NCBI GenBank assembly: GCA_051016205.1
Contig: CP136534.1
Coordinates: 3,782,001 to 3,846,000, forward strand
Direction: 5' to 3'
From: Acuticoccus sp051016205
GTDB lineage: Bacteria > Pseudomonadota > Alphaproteobacteria > Rhizobiales > Amorphaceae
DNA length: 64,000 nucleotides
This document shows, one piece after another, positions 35,911 through 44,335 of the stretch. The notes beneath the pieces are model-generated. The model did no database searches and had not been told where the DNA came from. It saw only the letters and a list, made by a program, of their open reading frames with translations. Position 1 is the first letter of the stretch, and every line of letters starts with the position of its first letter. Both the position numbers and the translations under genes were made by a program.

Positions 35911-36694
35911 CGGTTTGAGGATGGACCCAGCCGGTACCCGCGCGATGCGCCTTGAGGGGAAGACGGCGATCGTGACCGGCGCAGCATCAGGCTTCGGCCG
36001 CCGGATTGCGCAGCGTTTCGCGGCAGAGGGTGCCAAGGTCGCGATCGTCGACCTCAACGGCGATGGCGGTCTGGACGTGGCATCGGAGATCGGGCCGGCC
36101 GCCATGGCCGTCCAATGCGACGTCGCACAGGGCGAAGACATCGCCAACGCGGTTACAAGGACGATCGAAGCTTTCGGCAAGATCGATGTGGTGGTCAACA
36201 ACGCAGGCTGGACCCACCGCAACCAATCACTGATGGATGTGGACTACGACACGTTCCGCCGCGTCTATGCCGTCAATGTGGATTCCATCTTCCACATGAC
36301 CAAATCCATCGTCCCCCACTTCCGTCAACACGGCGGCGGGGTGATGATCAATGTCGGCTCGACCGCAGGCATCAGGCCGCGTCCTGGCCTGAGCTGGTAC
36401 AACAGCTCCAAAGGCGCCGTGCACATGATGACGAAGACGCTGGCCGTGGAGCTTGCGCCCGACAAGATCCGCGTCTGCGGCCTCGCGCCCGTGATGGGGG
36501 CGACGGCGCTTCTGGAAGCGTTCATGGGCATGCCCGATACGCCGGAAAACCGTTCGAAGTTCATCTCCACCATCCCGCTGGGACGGCTCTGCGAGCCTGA
36601 AGACATGGCCAACGCTGCCCTCTACTTGGCCTCCGACGAAGCGGACTTCATCACAGGGGTGGTGCTGGAGGTGGACGGCGGCCGAACCATCTAA
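35903..36694 (+). CDS. Short-chain dehydrogenase/reductase (SDR)
   Basis: A 263-residue classical SDR with the cofactor motif TGAASGFG, the NNAG stabilising motif, catalytic Ser in INVGSTAGIR and YNSSK active-site Tyr and Lys. Asp in VAIVDLNGDGG suggests NAD preference. The start is ATG 35903, overlapping the ALDH stop by 8 bp; later ATGs at 35921 and 35945 are possible. It is an alcohol or hydroxy-acid dehydrogenase in the ALDH operon. Confidence 0.9.
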   Translation: MADGLRMDPAGTRAMRLEGKTAIVTGAASGFGRRIAQRFAAEGAKVAIVDLNGDGGLDVASEIGPAAMAVQCDVAQGEDIANAVTRTIEAFGKIDVVVNNAGWTHRNQSLMDVDYDTFRRVYAVNVDSIFHMTKSIVPHFRQHGGGVMINVGSTAGIRPRPGLSWYNSSKGAVHMMTKTLAVELAPDKIRVCGLAPVMGATALLEAFMGMPDTPENRSKFISTIPLGRLCEPEDMANAALYLASDEADFITGVVLEVDGGRTI

Positions 36695-36816
36695 GATTTG
36701 GGCCGAACAACTGAAAGTATTTCGGCGCCTGACCTATACGAGTGTGGCGCCTTGAGCGTGCAGGACAAAAACGAAAATGACCGCGTAGAAGATAAGCGGT
36801 AGGACAGGAGGAAGAC

Positions 36817-38520
36817 GTGGCCTATTTCGGTGCTAGAAGAAACGGCGAATTGGAGCGCGCTGTCGTCGACTATCGCGCTGGGGGCTTGAGCCGCCGCGCC
36901 TTCATCAGGCGCGCGATGGCGCTCGGCGTCAGTGTCGGCATGGCCGGCGCCTTGGCGACAGCCTGGTCCGGCAAGGCGATCGCCCAATCCACGAAGGCGA
37001 GCCCTGTGCCCGAACAGGCGTTCGATTACATCGTCATCGGTTCAGGTTCGGCCGCCTCGGCCTGCGTCCATCAACTTGCCAAGGGCGACGCGCGCATTCT
37101 GGTGCTCGAAGCCGGCCGCAACGACGACCTCGACGAGGTCCATGACAGCCGCCTTTGGGCAGCTGCCCTCGGCACCGATGCGACCAAGTGGTACGAAACG
37201 CTCCCAGCCACCCACGCCGACAACCGGCGCCACAACTGGCCCCGCGGCCATGTCTTGGGCGGCACATCGGCGCTGAATGCCATGATCTATGCCCGTGGCC
37301 ACCGGTCCGACTTTGAAAGCTGGGCCTCCATGGGCGCGACCGGGTGGTCCTACGAGGACGTTCTGCCCTTCTTCATCGAGATGGAAACGTTCGAACACGG
37401 CGGCAAAGACCGCGGAGACTCCGGTCCCCTCTTCATCACACAGCCCGAGGACGAGTTGAAGCACGAAGGCGCAACGGCGTTCATGAACGCCTGTGCAGCG
37501 CTTGGCTACAAGGAGACGCCGTCCATCAACTCGGACCGTATGTCCGGCCAGGCATGGGTGGATTTCAATATCCGCGATCAGCGGCGCCAGTCCGCCGCCA
37601 CCGCGTTCCTGCGGCCAGTGATGGACAAAGGCAACGTGACGGTGCTGACCGACGCGCCGGTCCAGCGGCTCAATTTCGACGGTAGCCGATGCACAGGCGT
37701 GACCTACCTGCACAACGGCGAACCGGTCACCGTGACCGCCAGCAACGAGACGGTCCTGTCCGCCGGCACCATCGACAGCCCACGGCTTTTGATGGTTTCG
37801 GGCGTCGGCGTTGCGAACGACCTCTCAGCCCTCGGCATTGATGTGGTCTCCGATCTGCCGGTGGGCGTCGGCCTGCAGGACCACATTCTGGGCGCGGGGG
37901 TGAATTACGAGGCCAAAGGCCCCGTCCCGGTCAGCCACTACAACCACTCGGAAGTCTATATGTGGGAGCGGTCCGACAGCGCGCTGCGCTCGCCCGACAT
38001 GATCGCGCTCTACGTTTCGGTGCCGTTCGCATCGACAGGCCACAAGCTCGACTACCAGGACGGGTACTGCATCTTGTCGGGGGTCGCGACCCCGCAATCG
38101 AGGGGCTTTGTGAAGCTCGCGTCAGCGGACATCAACGACGCGCCGATCATCGAGCCGAACTATCTTGCGGAGGAACAGGACTGGCGCTCCTATCGCCTTG
38201 CGACCGAACTGTGCCGGGAAATCGGTGCGAGCGACCACTACGCACCGCTGCGCAAGCGCGAGACGCTGCCGCAAAAGGAAGGCGACCTCACCGACGCCGA
38301 ATGGCGCGAGTTTTTGGCCGCCTCGGTGAACACGTACTTCCATCCCACATCCACCTGCCAGATCGGCAAGGTGGTCGATCCGGAGCTGCGTGTGATGGGC
38401 ATAGAGGGCCTTCGCGTCGCCGATGCATCGGTCATGCCCCACATCACCACGTCCAACACCAATGCACCGTCGATGATGATCGGCTGGCGAGCGGGTTCGA
38501 TGATCGCCGGTCTGGTGTGA
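36817..38520 (+). CDS. Tat-exported GMC-family FAD oxidoreductase
   Basis: A 567-residue glucose-methanol-choline oxidoreductase. The N-terminus has a twin-arginine signal (LSRRAFIRRAMALGVSVGMAGALATAWSGKAIAQ), predicting folded export to the periplasm. The FAD motif is DYIVIGSGSAASACVHQLAKGDARILVLEAG, followed by HVLGGTSALNAMIYARGH. The C-terminal YFHPTSTCQIGKVVDPELRVMGIEGLRVADASVMPHITTSNTNAPSMMIGWRAG contains the catalytic His and Asn region. The start is GTG 36817 with AGGAGG just upstream. It would oxidise an alcohol or sugar alcohol in the periplasm, passing electrons to the respiratory chain; the acceptor is not encoded here. It is 122 bp after the SDR gene, with a CCTATA motif between, so may have its own promoter. 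Confidence 0.92.
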   Translation: MAYFGARRNGELERAVVDYRAGGLSRRAFIRRAMALGVSVGMAGALATAWSGKAIAQSTKASPVPEQAFDYIVIGSGSAASACVHQLAKGDARILVLEAGRNDDLDEVHDSRLWAAALGTDATKWYETLPATHADNRRHNWPRGHVLGGTSALNAMIYARGHRSDFESWASMGATGWSYEDVLPFFIEMETFEHGGKDRGDSGPLFITQPEDELKHEGATAFMNACAALGYKETPSINSDRMSGQAWVDFNIRDQRRQSAATAFLRPVMDKGNVTVLTDAPVQRLNFDGSRCTGVTYLHNGEPVTVTASNETVLSAGTIDSPRLLMVSGVGVANDLSALGIDVVSDLPVGVGLQDHILGAGVNYEAKGPVPVSHYNHSEVYMWERSDSALRSPDMIALYVSVPFASTGHKLDYQDGYCILSGVATPQSRGFVKLASADINDAPIIEPNYLAEEQDWRSYRLATELCREIGASDHYAPLRKRETLPQKEGDLTDAEWREFLAASVNTYFHPTSTCQIGKVVDPELRVMGIEGLRVADASVMPHITTSNTNAPSMMIGWRAGSMIAGLV

Positions 38521-38590
38521 TCGCAAAGGGTCTCATTGATTGCGGGGTCTTGTCGGTGGCTGAAGTGCCCCCCAATCCACGTGGATGTGC

Positions 38591-38614
38591 GAGGCTGAGG
38601 GTTGCCTCAGCCTC
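38591..38614 (+). terminator. Hairpin terminator after the GMC gene
   Basis: GAGGCTGAGG and CCTCAGCCTC form a perfect 10-bp stem with a 4-nt loop (GTTG), followed by TTAT. It lies between the convergent GMC and fumarase genes and could stop transcription from both sides. Confidence 0.7.
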
Positions 38615-38653
38615 TTATCCGTGGCGCGTTGGCTGATCGCGCCCATCGGTTGA

Positions 38654-40192
38654 TCATAATGCGCTGCGGGCCGGCGGGATGCGCGAGACCGACCGATGCC
38701 GGCCGCGCCATGCCGCCGGGCCCACCGAGTGGATCGAGGCACCACGGGTATCCACCGCAACGCTCACAGGCATGTCCTCGACCTCGAACTCGCGGATCGC
38801 CTCCATGCCAAGATCCTCGAAGGCGAGGAGACGGGCGGACCGAATCGCGTGGGCGACCAGAACCGCAGCACCGCCAACGGCAATCAGATAGGTGGCGCCG
38901 TGCTTAGCGATCTCCGCGATCGCCTCCGGGCCGCGCTCCGCCTTGCCGATCATCGACAACAAACCCTCGCCCAAGAGCGTTCCTGTAAAGCGGTCCATCC
39001 GCGTCGCCGTGGTGGGCCCTGCCGGTCCGACCACCTCATCACCGGTGGGATCAACGGGGCCCACATAGTAAATGATCCGGCCTTGCAGCGAGACAGGAAG
39101 CGCTTCACCGCGACCCAGCATGTCCACCATGCGCTTGTGCGCCGCGTCTCGGCCGGTCAGAATCTTTCCCGACAAGAGCAGCGTTTCGCCAAGCGTCCAC
39201 GCCGCCATCTCCTCGCGTGTCAGGCGATCGACGTTCACCCGCCGCAGCCCCTCCTTGGGGCCGATGCCGTTGATTTTGGGCCAAGCGCTGAGATTTGGCG
39301 GATCGAGAAAAGCAGGGCCGGACCCGTCAAGCACCACCGTCCCATGCCGGTTTGCAGCGCATTGGGGCATCAAGGCGACGGGCTTTGAAGCGGCGTGGGT
39401 GGGATAGGTGGCCACCTTCACGTCGACAACCGTGGTGAGGCCGCCAAGACCCTGCGCCCCGATGCCGAGCCCATTGATCCGATCATAGAGGGTGAGCCGA
39501 AGCTCCTCCTGGCGGCTTGCCGGCCCGCGACGGATGAGCTCGCTCATGTCGATCTCTTCCATCACCACCTTTTTGGCAAGGAGCATCGCCTTCTCCGCAC
39601 TGCCGCCGACACCGATGCCGATGACACCCGGTGGGCACCAGCCGGCCCCAAGGCTCGCCACGGTCTCCACCACCCAATCGGCCACATCCGCCGAAGGGTT
39701 GAGCATGGCGTACCGCGCTTTGTTTTCCGACCCACCACCTTTCGCAGCGATCAGAAGCTCCAGAGTGCGGCCGGGGCCTACCTCCACGTGGGTCACCGCC
39801 GGGGTATTGTCCCCTGTGTTCCGCCGCTCGAACATCGGGTCGGCCACCATGGACGCGCGCAAGGGGTTCCCATCGTCGAGGTAGGCCAGGCGAACACCTT
39901 CGTTGACGATCTCGGGGAGTGCCATCGGCGAATCGATGACGACGGACTGGCCGATCCGGGCAAAGACGTTCACCAGGCCCGTATCCTGGCACATGGGCCG
40001 ATGACCTAAGGCCGCGAGCCGTGAGTTTTCAAGGATCTGGGCCATCGCAGCTTTCGCAGCCGGACCCTCCTCCCGCTCATAGGCCTCGGCAAGGTGCGCC
40101 AAGTAGTCCGCCGGGTGGAAGACAGCGATATGCTGGAGCGCGGCGCGAACGCTCTCCACAATATGGTCATGTTCAATGGTAACGGGGCCCAT
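38654..40192 (-). CDS. Class I [4Fe-4S] fumarate hydratase
   Basis: A 512-residue protein fusing the alpha and beta parts of an iron-sulfur hydro-lyase in one chain, as in FumA/B. The cluster cysteines are visible at C68 (PMCQDTG), C186 (GWCPPGV) and C278 (PQCAANRH). The N-terminal half has RNTGDNTPAVTHVEV and KGGGSENKARYAML; the C-terminal half has GRDAAHKRM and GPAGPTTATRMDRFTG. Such enzymes interconvert fumarate and malate or act on tartrate/mesaconate. Because it stands in a catabolic cluster, not with housekeeping genes, an alternative dicarboxylic substrate is possible. ATG 40192 follows GGCAGGAG. The gene converges with the GMC gene. Confidence 0.9.
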   Translation of the reverse strand: MGPVTIEHDHIVESVRAALQHIAVFHPADYLAHLAEAYEREEGPAAKAAMAQILENSRLAALGHRPMCQDTGLVNVFARIGQSVVIDSPMALPEIVNEGVRLAYLDDGNPLRASMVADPMFERRNTGDNTPAVTHVEVGPGRTLELLIAAKGGGSENKARYAMLNPSADVADWVVETVASLGAGWCPPGVIGIGVGGSAEKAMLLAKKVVMEEIDMSELIRRGPASRQEELRLTLYDRINGLGIGAQGLGGLTTVVDVKVATYPTHAASKPVALMPQCAANRHGTVVLDGSGPAFLDPPNLSAWPKINGIGPKEGLRRVNVDRLTREEMAAWTLGETLLLSGKILTGRDAAHKRMVDMLGRGEALPVSLQGRIIYYVGPVDPTGDEVVGPAGPTTATRMDRFTGTLLGEGLLSMIGKAERGPEAIAEIAKHGATYLIAVGGAAVLVAHAIRSARLLAFEDLGMEAIREFEVEDMPVSVAVDTRGASIHSVGPAAWRGRHRSVSRIPPARSAL

Positions 40193-40511
40193 GATACTCC
40201 TGCCATCTTGGCCGCCTGTCGGCCGCTGCCCCTAAAATGGCATATGCCGGCCCGGCATGCATGTTTTGCAACCGATACCCGCCATAGCCAGCGACTGTCG
40301 CCATTGCCGCGACACCCCTCAGTTCTCTTGTGGCGTATCGCAGCTTGCAGGCTTCCGACGGCCGTCGCCTGGGCCATGCAGTCAGGCACAAATCAGTCAG
40401 ATGTGGACAGTCACTCGGGAGGACTGAGGACGCGTCGGGCCATCAGCTTTCGGTCCACAAGGCGCTTTCAGGTGGCAACCGGTCCGGAAAAGCGGGCCTG
40501 AAGGTTGTCGA
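40193..40511. other. Intergenic junction upstream of fumarase and mobilization genes
   Basis: A 319-bp gap between the divergent fumarase and mobilization genes, and the likely left boundary of the mobile block. It holds a dyad at 40244-40258, ATGCCGGCCCGGCAT, 52 bp upstream of the fumarase start, and the string CATCTTGGCC at 40204-40213, similar to the candidate transfer-origin arms at 54705-54737. No attachment-site duplication, tRNA or integrase is visible. The gene that follows starts near 40512. Confidence 0.5.
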
Positions 40512-40721
40512 GTGAGGCTAAGCTCTCGATTTTGCTTGGCGCGCCGGGGAGGAGAAACTTCGAACACCTCCGACGCGCTCTCTACCCTCTACGAACTCCA
40601 AGAAATCAATGACTTAGATGATATCTTCGAGACGCTTGCCGAATGGGAGCGGTGTCTCAAGAGCAGCGACCTGGGTGCGCTTGATTCCGCGTCAAATGAC
40701 AACCCGGAGGTGCAACCATGA
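40512..40721 (+). CDS. Small protein upstream of mobC, function unknown
   Basis: A 69-residue reading frame whose C-terminal part (DALSTLYELQEINDLDDIFETLAEWERCLKSSDLGALDSASNDNPEVQP) is acidic and helical. It ends with the ATGA overlap that starts mobC, which supports real translation. The GTG at 40512 lacks a good ribosome site, so the start may lie further downstream. I recognise no family. The acidic character and position suggest a small accessory of the mobilization genes. Confidence 0.5.
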   Translation: MRLSSRFCLARRGGETSNTSDALSTLYELQEINDLDDIFETLAEWERCLKSSDLGALDSASNDNPEVQP

Positions 40722-41134
40722 GCATCTCCGAGGATTTCAACGTCACGAAAGCCCCGACTGAGACAGAGCGCAAGCCAACGCCCTTCTCCCTCCGCCTAAC
40801 GCGGGAGGAGCGGGCCACGCTGGAACAAGCGGCTGCTGGAATGCCGCTGGGGGCATTCATCAAAGACAAGCTGTTCGACGGCGAGATGGTGCCGCGGCGC
40901 ACAAGAGGCCGCACGCCCGTCCAGGACCATACGGCATTGGCGAAGGTGCTGGCGGCACTCGGGGCGTCGCGGCTGTCGAGCAACCTGAATCAGATTGCCA
41001 AAGCGGTGAACATGGGCGCCCTGCCGATCAGCCCGGAGTTGGAAGACGATCTCCAGGCGGCCTGCGTCCAGGTGCGCGAGATGCGGGATCGGCTGCTGCA
41101 TGCGCTCGGCGTCGGGAATGGCAGGTCGCCATGA
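40718..41134 (+). CDS. mobC: MobC-like relaxosome accessory protein
   Basis: A 138-residue MobC-family protein. The N-terminal PFSLRLTREERATLEQAAAGMPLGAFIKDKLFDG has the ribbon-helix-helix pattern and is followed by HTALAKVLAALGASRLSSNLNQIAKAVNMGALP, the conserved MobC core. MobC binds and helps open the transfer origin for the relaxase. The stop overlaps the relaxase start by 4 bp (ATGA), as is typical for mobC-mobA pairs. Confidence 0.88.
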   Translation: MSISEDFNVTKAPTETERKPTPFSLRLTREERATLEQAAAGMPLGAFIKDKLFDGEMVPRRTRGRTPVQDHTALAKVLAALGASRLSSNLNQIAKAVNMGALPISPELEDDLQAACVQVREMRDRLLHALGVGNGRSP

Positions 41135-42450
41135 TCGTCAAAGGCAACCAGCGCGGCGGGGCAACGGCACTCGCCCGGCATCTCCTCAACCGCGAGGACA
41201 ATGATCATGTCACCGTGCAGGAGCTACGCGGCTTTGCCTCCGGCACGTTGTCGAGCGCGATGCAGGAAGCGCTCGCGATCTCCAAAGGCACGCAATGCCG
41301 AAAGTTCCTGTTCTCGGTGAGCCTCAATCCGCCGGAAAACGCCAACGTCACCGCGAAGGATCTGGCTGCCGCCGCCGACAAGGTGGAAGAACGGCTCGGC
41401 CTGTCCGATCAGCCGCGCGCCCTGGTCATCCATGAAAAGGAAGGCAGGCGGCACGGCCATGCGGTGTGGTCGCGGATCAATGCTGAGACGATGACCGCCA
41501 TCAAACTGGACTTCTACAAGTTCCGCCTGAAGGACGTTTCGAAAGAGCTGTTCCGCGAGCATGGCTGGCGAATGCCGGAGGGCCTGAAAGAGCTCGGCGA
41601 GCGTGATCCCTCCACCTTCACCCGCGAAGAATGGCAGCAAGCCAAACGCGTGCGCCAGGATGCGGCGAAGCTGAAGGGCATGTTCCGGGAATGCTGGGAG
41701 ACGTCCGATAATGCCGCGAGCCTCGGCCAGGCTTTATCCGAGCGCGGGTTTGTGCTGGCCCGGGGCGACCGGCGCGCAGCGGTGGCGGTCGATTATCGCG
41801 GTGAGGTCTATGCGCTGGCTCGCTGGTCGGGTGTCAAAACCAAAGAGGTGAAAGCGCGGCTGGGGGATCTTGATGCCCTGCCCGATGTCAGCGCCGCAAA
41901 GAGCCAGATCGCCTCCCGCATGTCCCGCAAGGTCGAGGGCTACATCGCCGATGTGCAAAATTCCCTGAAACGCGGCGCGGCCATACTGGCGCTGAAAAAG
42001 GCACAACTGAAGGAACGCCATCTCGCTGAACGGGAGGCGCTGAAGGAAGAGCAAGCCCAGCGCTGGGTGACGGAGACGCAAGAACGCGCTGCCCGGTTTC
42101 GCTCTGGCATGCGCGGCCTGTGGGACCGGATCAGCGGCAGGCACAAACAGACCCGGCGCGAGAACGAAGCGGAAGCCTACAAAGCCATCGCACGGGATGA
42201 TTTGGAACGGGAAAGCTTGGTTGCGAACCAGCTTGAGGAACGACGGGCGCTGCAAGCCGATGTGAAAGCCATGCGGACCCACCACCATGAGGAGATGGGC
42301 AAGCTGCGCGAGGATGCGCTGCACTATGCCAGTCTGGAGGACCGCGGCGCGTCGCCCGATCGCATCCCGGAGCCGTCCCACTCCCATACAAAAACCATGC
42401 AACAAATCGAGCGCGAGCGCGGCAGCGGTGATCGCGATCCGTCTCGATGA
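41131..42450 (+). CDS. Relaxase/mobilization nuclease
   Basis: A 439-residue relaxase-family protein. The N-terminus MIVKGNQRGGATALARHLLNREDNDHVTV is like that of the alphaproteobacterial MobA/VirD2-type group, and the metal-binding histidine motif is GRRHGHAVWSRIN (HxH) at about 108-120. From about 280 the protein becomes a highly charged helical region, probably coiled coil, ending in a hydrophilic tail. The N-terminal nucleophile tyrosine is not obvious (Y at 130 in DFYKF is one candidate). It should nick the transfer origin and pilot the strand to a coupling protein. No type IV secretion genes are present, so the element is mobilizable, not self-transmissible. Confidence 0.85.
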   Translation: MIVKGNQRGGATALARHLLNREDNDHVTVQELRGFASGTLSSAMQEALAISKGTQCRKFLFSVSLNPPENANVTAKDLAAAADKVEERLGLSDQPRALVIHEKEGRRHGHAVWSRINAETMTAIKLDFYKFRLKDVSKELFREHGWRMPEGLKELGERDPSTFTREEWQQAKRVRQDAAKLKGMFRECWETSDNAASLGQALSERGFVLARGDRRAAVAVDYRGEVYALARWSGVKTKEVKARLGDLDALPDVSAAKSQIASRMSRKVEGYIADVQNSLKRGAAILALKKAQLKERHLAEREALKEEQAQRWVTETQERAARFRSGMRGLWDRISGRHKQTRRENEAEAYKAIARDDLERESLVANQLEERRALQADVKAMRTHHHEEMGKLREDALHYASLEDRGASPDRIPEPSHSHTKTMQQIERERGSGDRDPSR

Positions 42451-42464
42451 AAGGAGGTAGTCTT

Positions 42465-43040
42465 ATGAAACCAAAAGATACTCGGCTGCAGCAATATCTC
42501 GACAAGGTCGAGCAACAATACGAATGGGACCGCTTCCGCGAGCAGAATGCGGCATCATCGAGCGCACCAGAACGTCCCTCACTCGAGAAAGAAGAGAAGC
42601 ACGCTCAGGCGATGGGTTGGGGTGAGAAGTTTGAGTTGGAGGCGATGAGCAAACGTTGGGAGCTCGAACAGCGGGAAATCAAAGAGGTTGCGCGGGTCAG
42701 CCCGAATGCAGCTGCTCTCTACGGATCCCAGATATCATCGCAGGGCTGGCAAGCGCTCGAACGGTTCGCCAAAGAAACGGACAATGGGATAAGTCGGGCG
42801 ATGCGCCGATGGGAGAAGCAGGAGCAAATCCGCTATCCCGAGCGCGGTGAACGTGCGCTAGCACGATTTGGTGCTTCAACGCGGATAAGGATGCCCTGGG
42901 AGGAGCCGCTACAGAAAACACCACCGCAAGCGCAAGGCGGCTTCGCCCGGCATGCCAAGCGAGAAAGCACTCTGGAAAAAGCGCGTCAGTTCACGGCGCA
43001 GCAGCAAAACCAGAAGGATCGCTCCCCGGGTCGTGGGTAG
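42465..43040 (+). CDS. Charged hypothetical protein of the mobilization operon
   Basis: A 191-residue, charged, helical protein (MKPKDTRLQQYLDKVEQQYEWDRFREQNA...ERGERALARFGASTRIRMPWEEPLQKTPPQ) rich in Glu, Arg and Gln. It starts at ATG 42465 with a perfect AAAGGAGG, 14 bp after the relaxase stop. I recognise no domain. Its position immediately behind the relaxase suggests a role in DNA processing. Confidence 0.75.
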   Translation: MKPKDTRLQQYLDKVEQQYEWDRFREQNAASSSAPERPSLEKEEKHAQAMGWGEKFELEAMSKRWELEQREIKEVARVSPNAAALYGSQISSQGWQALERFAKETDNGISRAMRRWEKQEQIRYPERGERALARFGASTRIRMPWEEPLQKTPPQAQGGFARHAKRESTLEKARQFTAQQQNQKDRSPGRG

Positions 43041-43191
43041 CGCCGCAGCTTCAGTTTTTTGATCATTCGGTCCTCCGGCGGGGCGCACGTCTTCCCGTCC
43101 GTCCGGGGCCTTCTCTCCTGATGATGATGTGGCGGGTCGTCGAAAGGTCCCGGCGGTCGGGGCCGCTAACCCTCTCACCCAGGAGGACACA

Positions 43192-43377
43192 ATGATCAAA
43201 CCCTTCACCAAAGCGGCGCTCGCCCGGATGAACGATACTGAACTGCTCTTGCTGCACCGGCGCACTTACGACGGGCTGGTCCAAAGCGATCCGTTCACGG
43301 ATGCACGCCGTGACGCGCTCGTCGCCCTCGATCTCATCGAGATCGAGTACGGCAGCCGTCATGCGCCCGCACCTTAA
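43192..43377 (+). CDS. Small conserved-looking protein, unknown function
   Basis: A 61-residue protein (MIKPFTKAALARMNDTELLLLHRRTYDGLV...) with a strong AGGAGG (43181-43186) 5 nt before its ATG and a hairpin terminator behind it. Compact size, strong ribosome site and absence of membrane segments indicate a real small cytoplasmic protein. No family is recognised. Confidence 0.6.
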   Translation: MIKPFTKAALARMNDTELLLLHRRTYDGLVQSDPFTDARRDALVALDLIEIEYGSRHAPAP

Positions 43378-43393
43378 GCCGCTTCCGACTCCA

Positions 43394-43416
43394 CCCCGTC
43401 GCATCACGCGGCGGGG
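43394..43416 (+). terminator. Hairpin terminator between convergent small gene and ardA
   Basis: CCCCGTCGC and GCGGCGGGG pair with one T-G wobble around a 5-nt loop (ATCAC), followed by CCTCTCT. It sits in the 50-bp gap between convergent genes. Confidence 0.55.
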
Positions 43417-43427
43417 CCTCTCTATGC

Positions 43428-43949
43428 CTACCGGCACGCATACACGTAGCGCTCTCCGGCGATCTCGATTTCACTGTACTCGACGGCCAAATCGCGGGCG
43501 ACCGCGTCATAGTCGATATAGTTCAGCAGCGCCTCCGGAATCCGCCCGAACCATTCGTCTTCAATGCAGTGCTCGGCAAACTCCCGGAGGTTCTCCGCGG
43601 GGTAGAGGTCAACATCGAAATCGGACGGATCGAGGCGCTTGGGATCAAACGCGTAGCCGCATTCACCCACAGCGATAATGAAGTGCAGCTTCTGCCAGTC
43701 ATCCCACTCGTCCACCACCTCCAGGAACCGGGGAAAATTGACTTGGTTGAGCTCCCACGCCCGCGCGAGGGCGCTGTCGATCGCTTCCCCGTCAATAAAC
43801 TGGATCTCAAACTCCTCGACCGGGAGACCGCAATCATTGCGCAGCGCTGCTGCCTTTGTCCGATACTCCTCCGCACACGTGAAAAAGAACCCTGTCGCGC
43901 CGATATCGTACGGTTGGGCATAAAGATTGATCGTAGTGTTATTGCTCAT
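43428..43949 (-). CDS. ardA: ArdA-family antirestriction protein
   Basis: A 173-residue, strongly acidic protein (many Asp/Glu) matching ArdA: NLYAQPYDIGATGFFFTCAEEYRTKAAALRN, then EEFEIQFIDGEAIDSALARAWELNQVNFPRFLEVVDEWDDWQKLHFIIAVGECGY and the tail EYSEIEIAGERYVYACR. ArdA is a DNA mimic that blocks type I restriction enzymes when a mobile element enters a new host. AAGGAGC precedes its ATG by about 8 nt. A perfect hairpin at 43977-43996 followed by a T-run lies in its leader and may modulate expression. Confidence 0.92.
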   Translation of the reverse strand: MSNNTTINLYAQPYDIGATGFFFTCAEEYRTKAAALRNDCGLPVEEFEIQFIDGEAIDSALARAWELNQVNFPRFLEVVDEWDDWQKLHFIIAVGECGYAFDPKRLDPSDFDVDLYPAENLREFAEHCIEDEWFGRIPEALLNYIDYDAVARDLAVEYSEIEIAGERYVYACR

Positions 43950-43976
43950 GGTTTTGCTCCTTTCCTAGTTTGAAAA

Positions 43977-44137
43977 CCGGTTGCGCCTGCAACCGGACTA
44001 GGCCCGCGCCAATGAGCGGGGGGACGCTGTCAGGGCCGAGAGCGCCGGAGGGGGATCACCCGGCCTGCACGACGACGACAAAAGGAGGAGGAGGAAGGTT
44101 GGGGAGACCGGCGCTCTCGCCTGCAGCTTGCTGCAGG
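43977..44137. other. Highly structured non-coding segment (three nested/adjacent inverted repeats)
   Basis: CCGGTTGC (43977-43984) pairs with GCAACCGG (43989-43996), CGAGAGCGCCGG (44037-44048) with CCGGCGCTCTCG (44108-44119) enclosing 59 nt, and CCTGCAG (44120-44126) with CTGCAGG (44131-44137). All arms are perfect. It lies between the ardA leader and the next plus-strand gene at 44336; no protein frame is convincing across it. A structured RNA, a single-stranded promoter or an origin-type site would all fit. Confidence 0.6.
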
Positions 44138-44335
44138 TTGCCTTGACGGCAGGGGGGCGGCAGCCCCTACTCTTCGCGCGAGGGATGGAAGCCGAATGGC
44201 CGAGACCGGTTCACCGGGCTCGGTTCACGACAGCCCGGTCCGAAGGACGCGCCGACCGCGCCCTTGGATGCAACGCGATGTTGCAAACTGCACTCGAAAC
44301 GTGGTTGGATCGGCGGTCATACGGAGGAATTTGAT

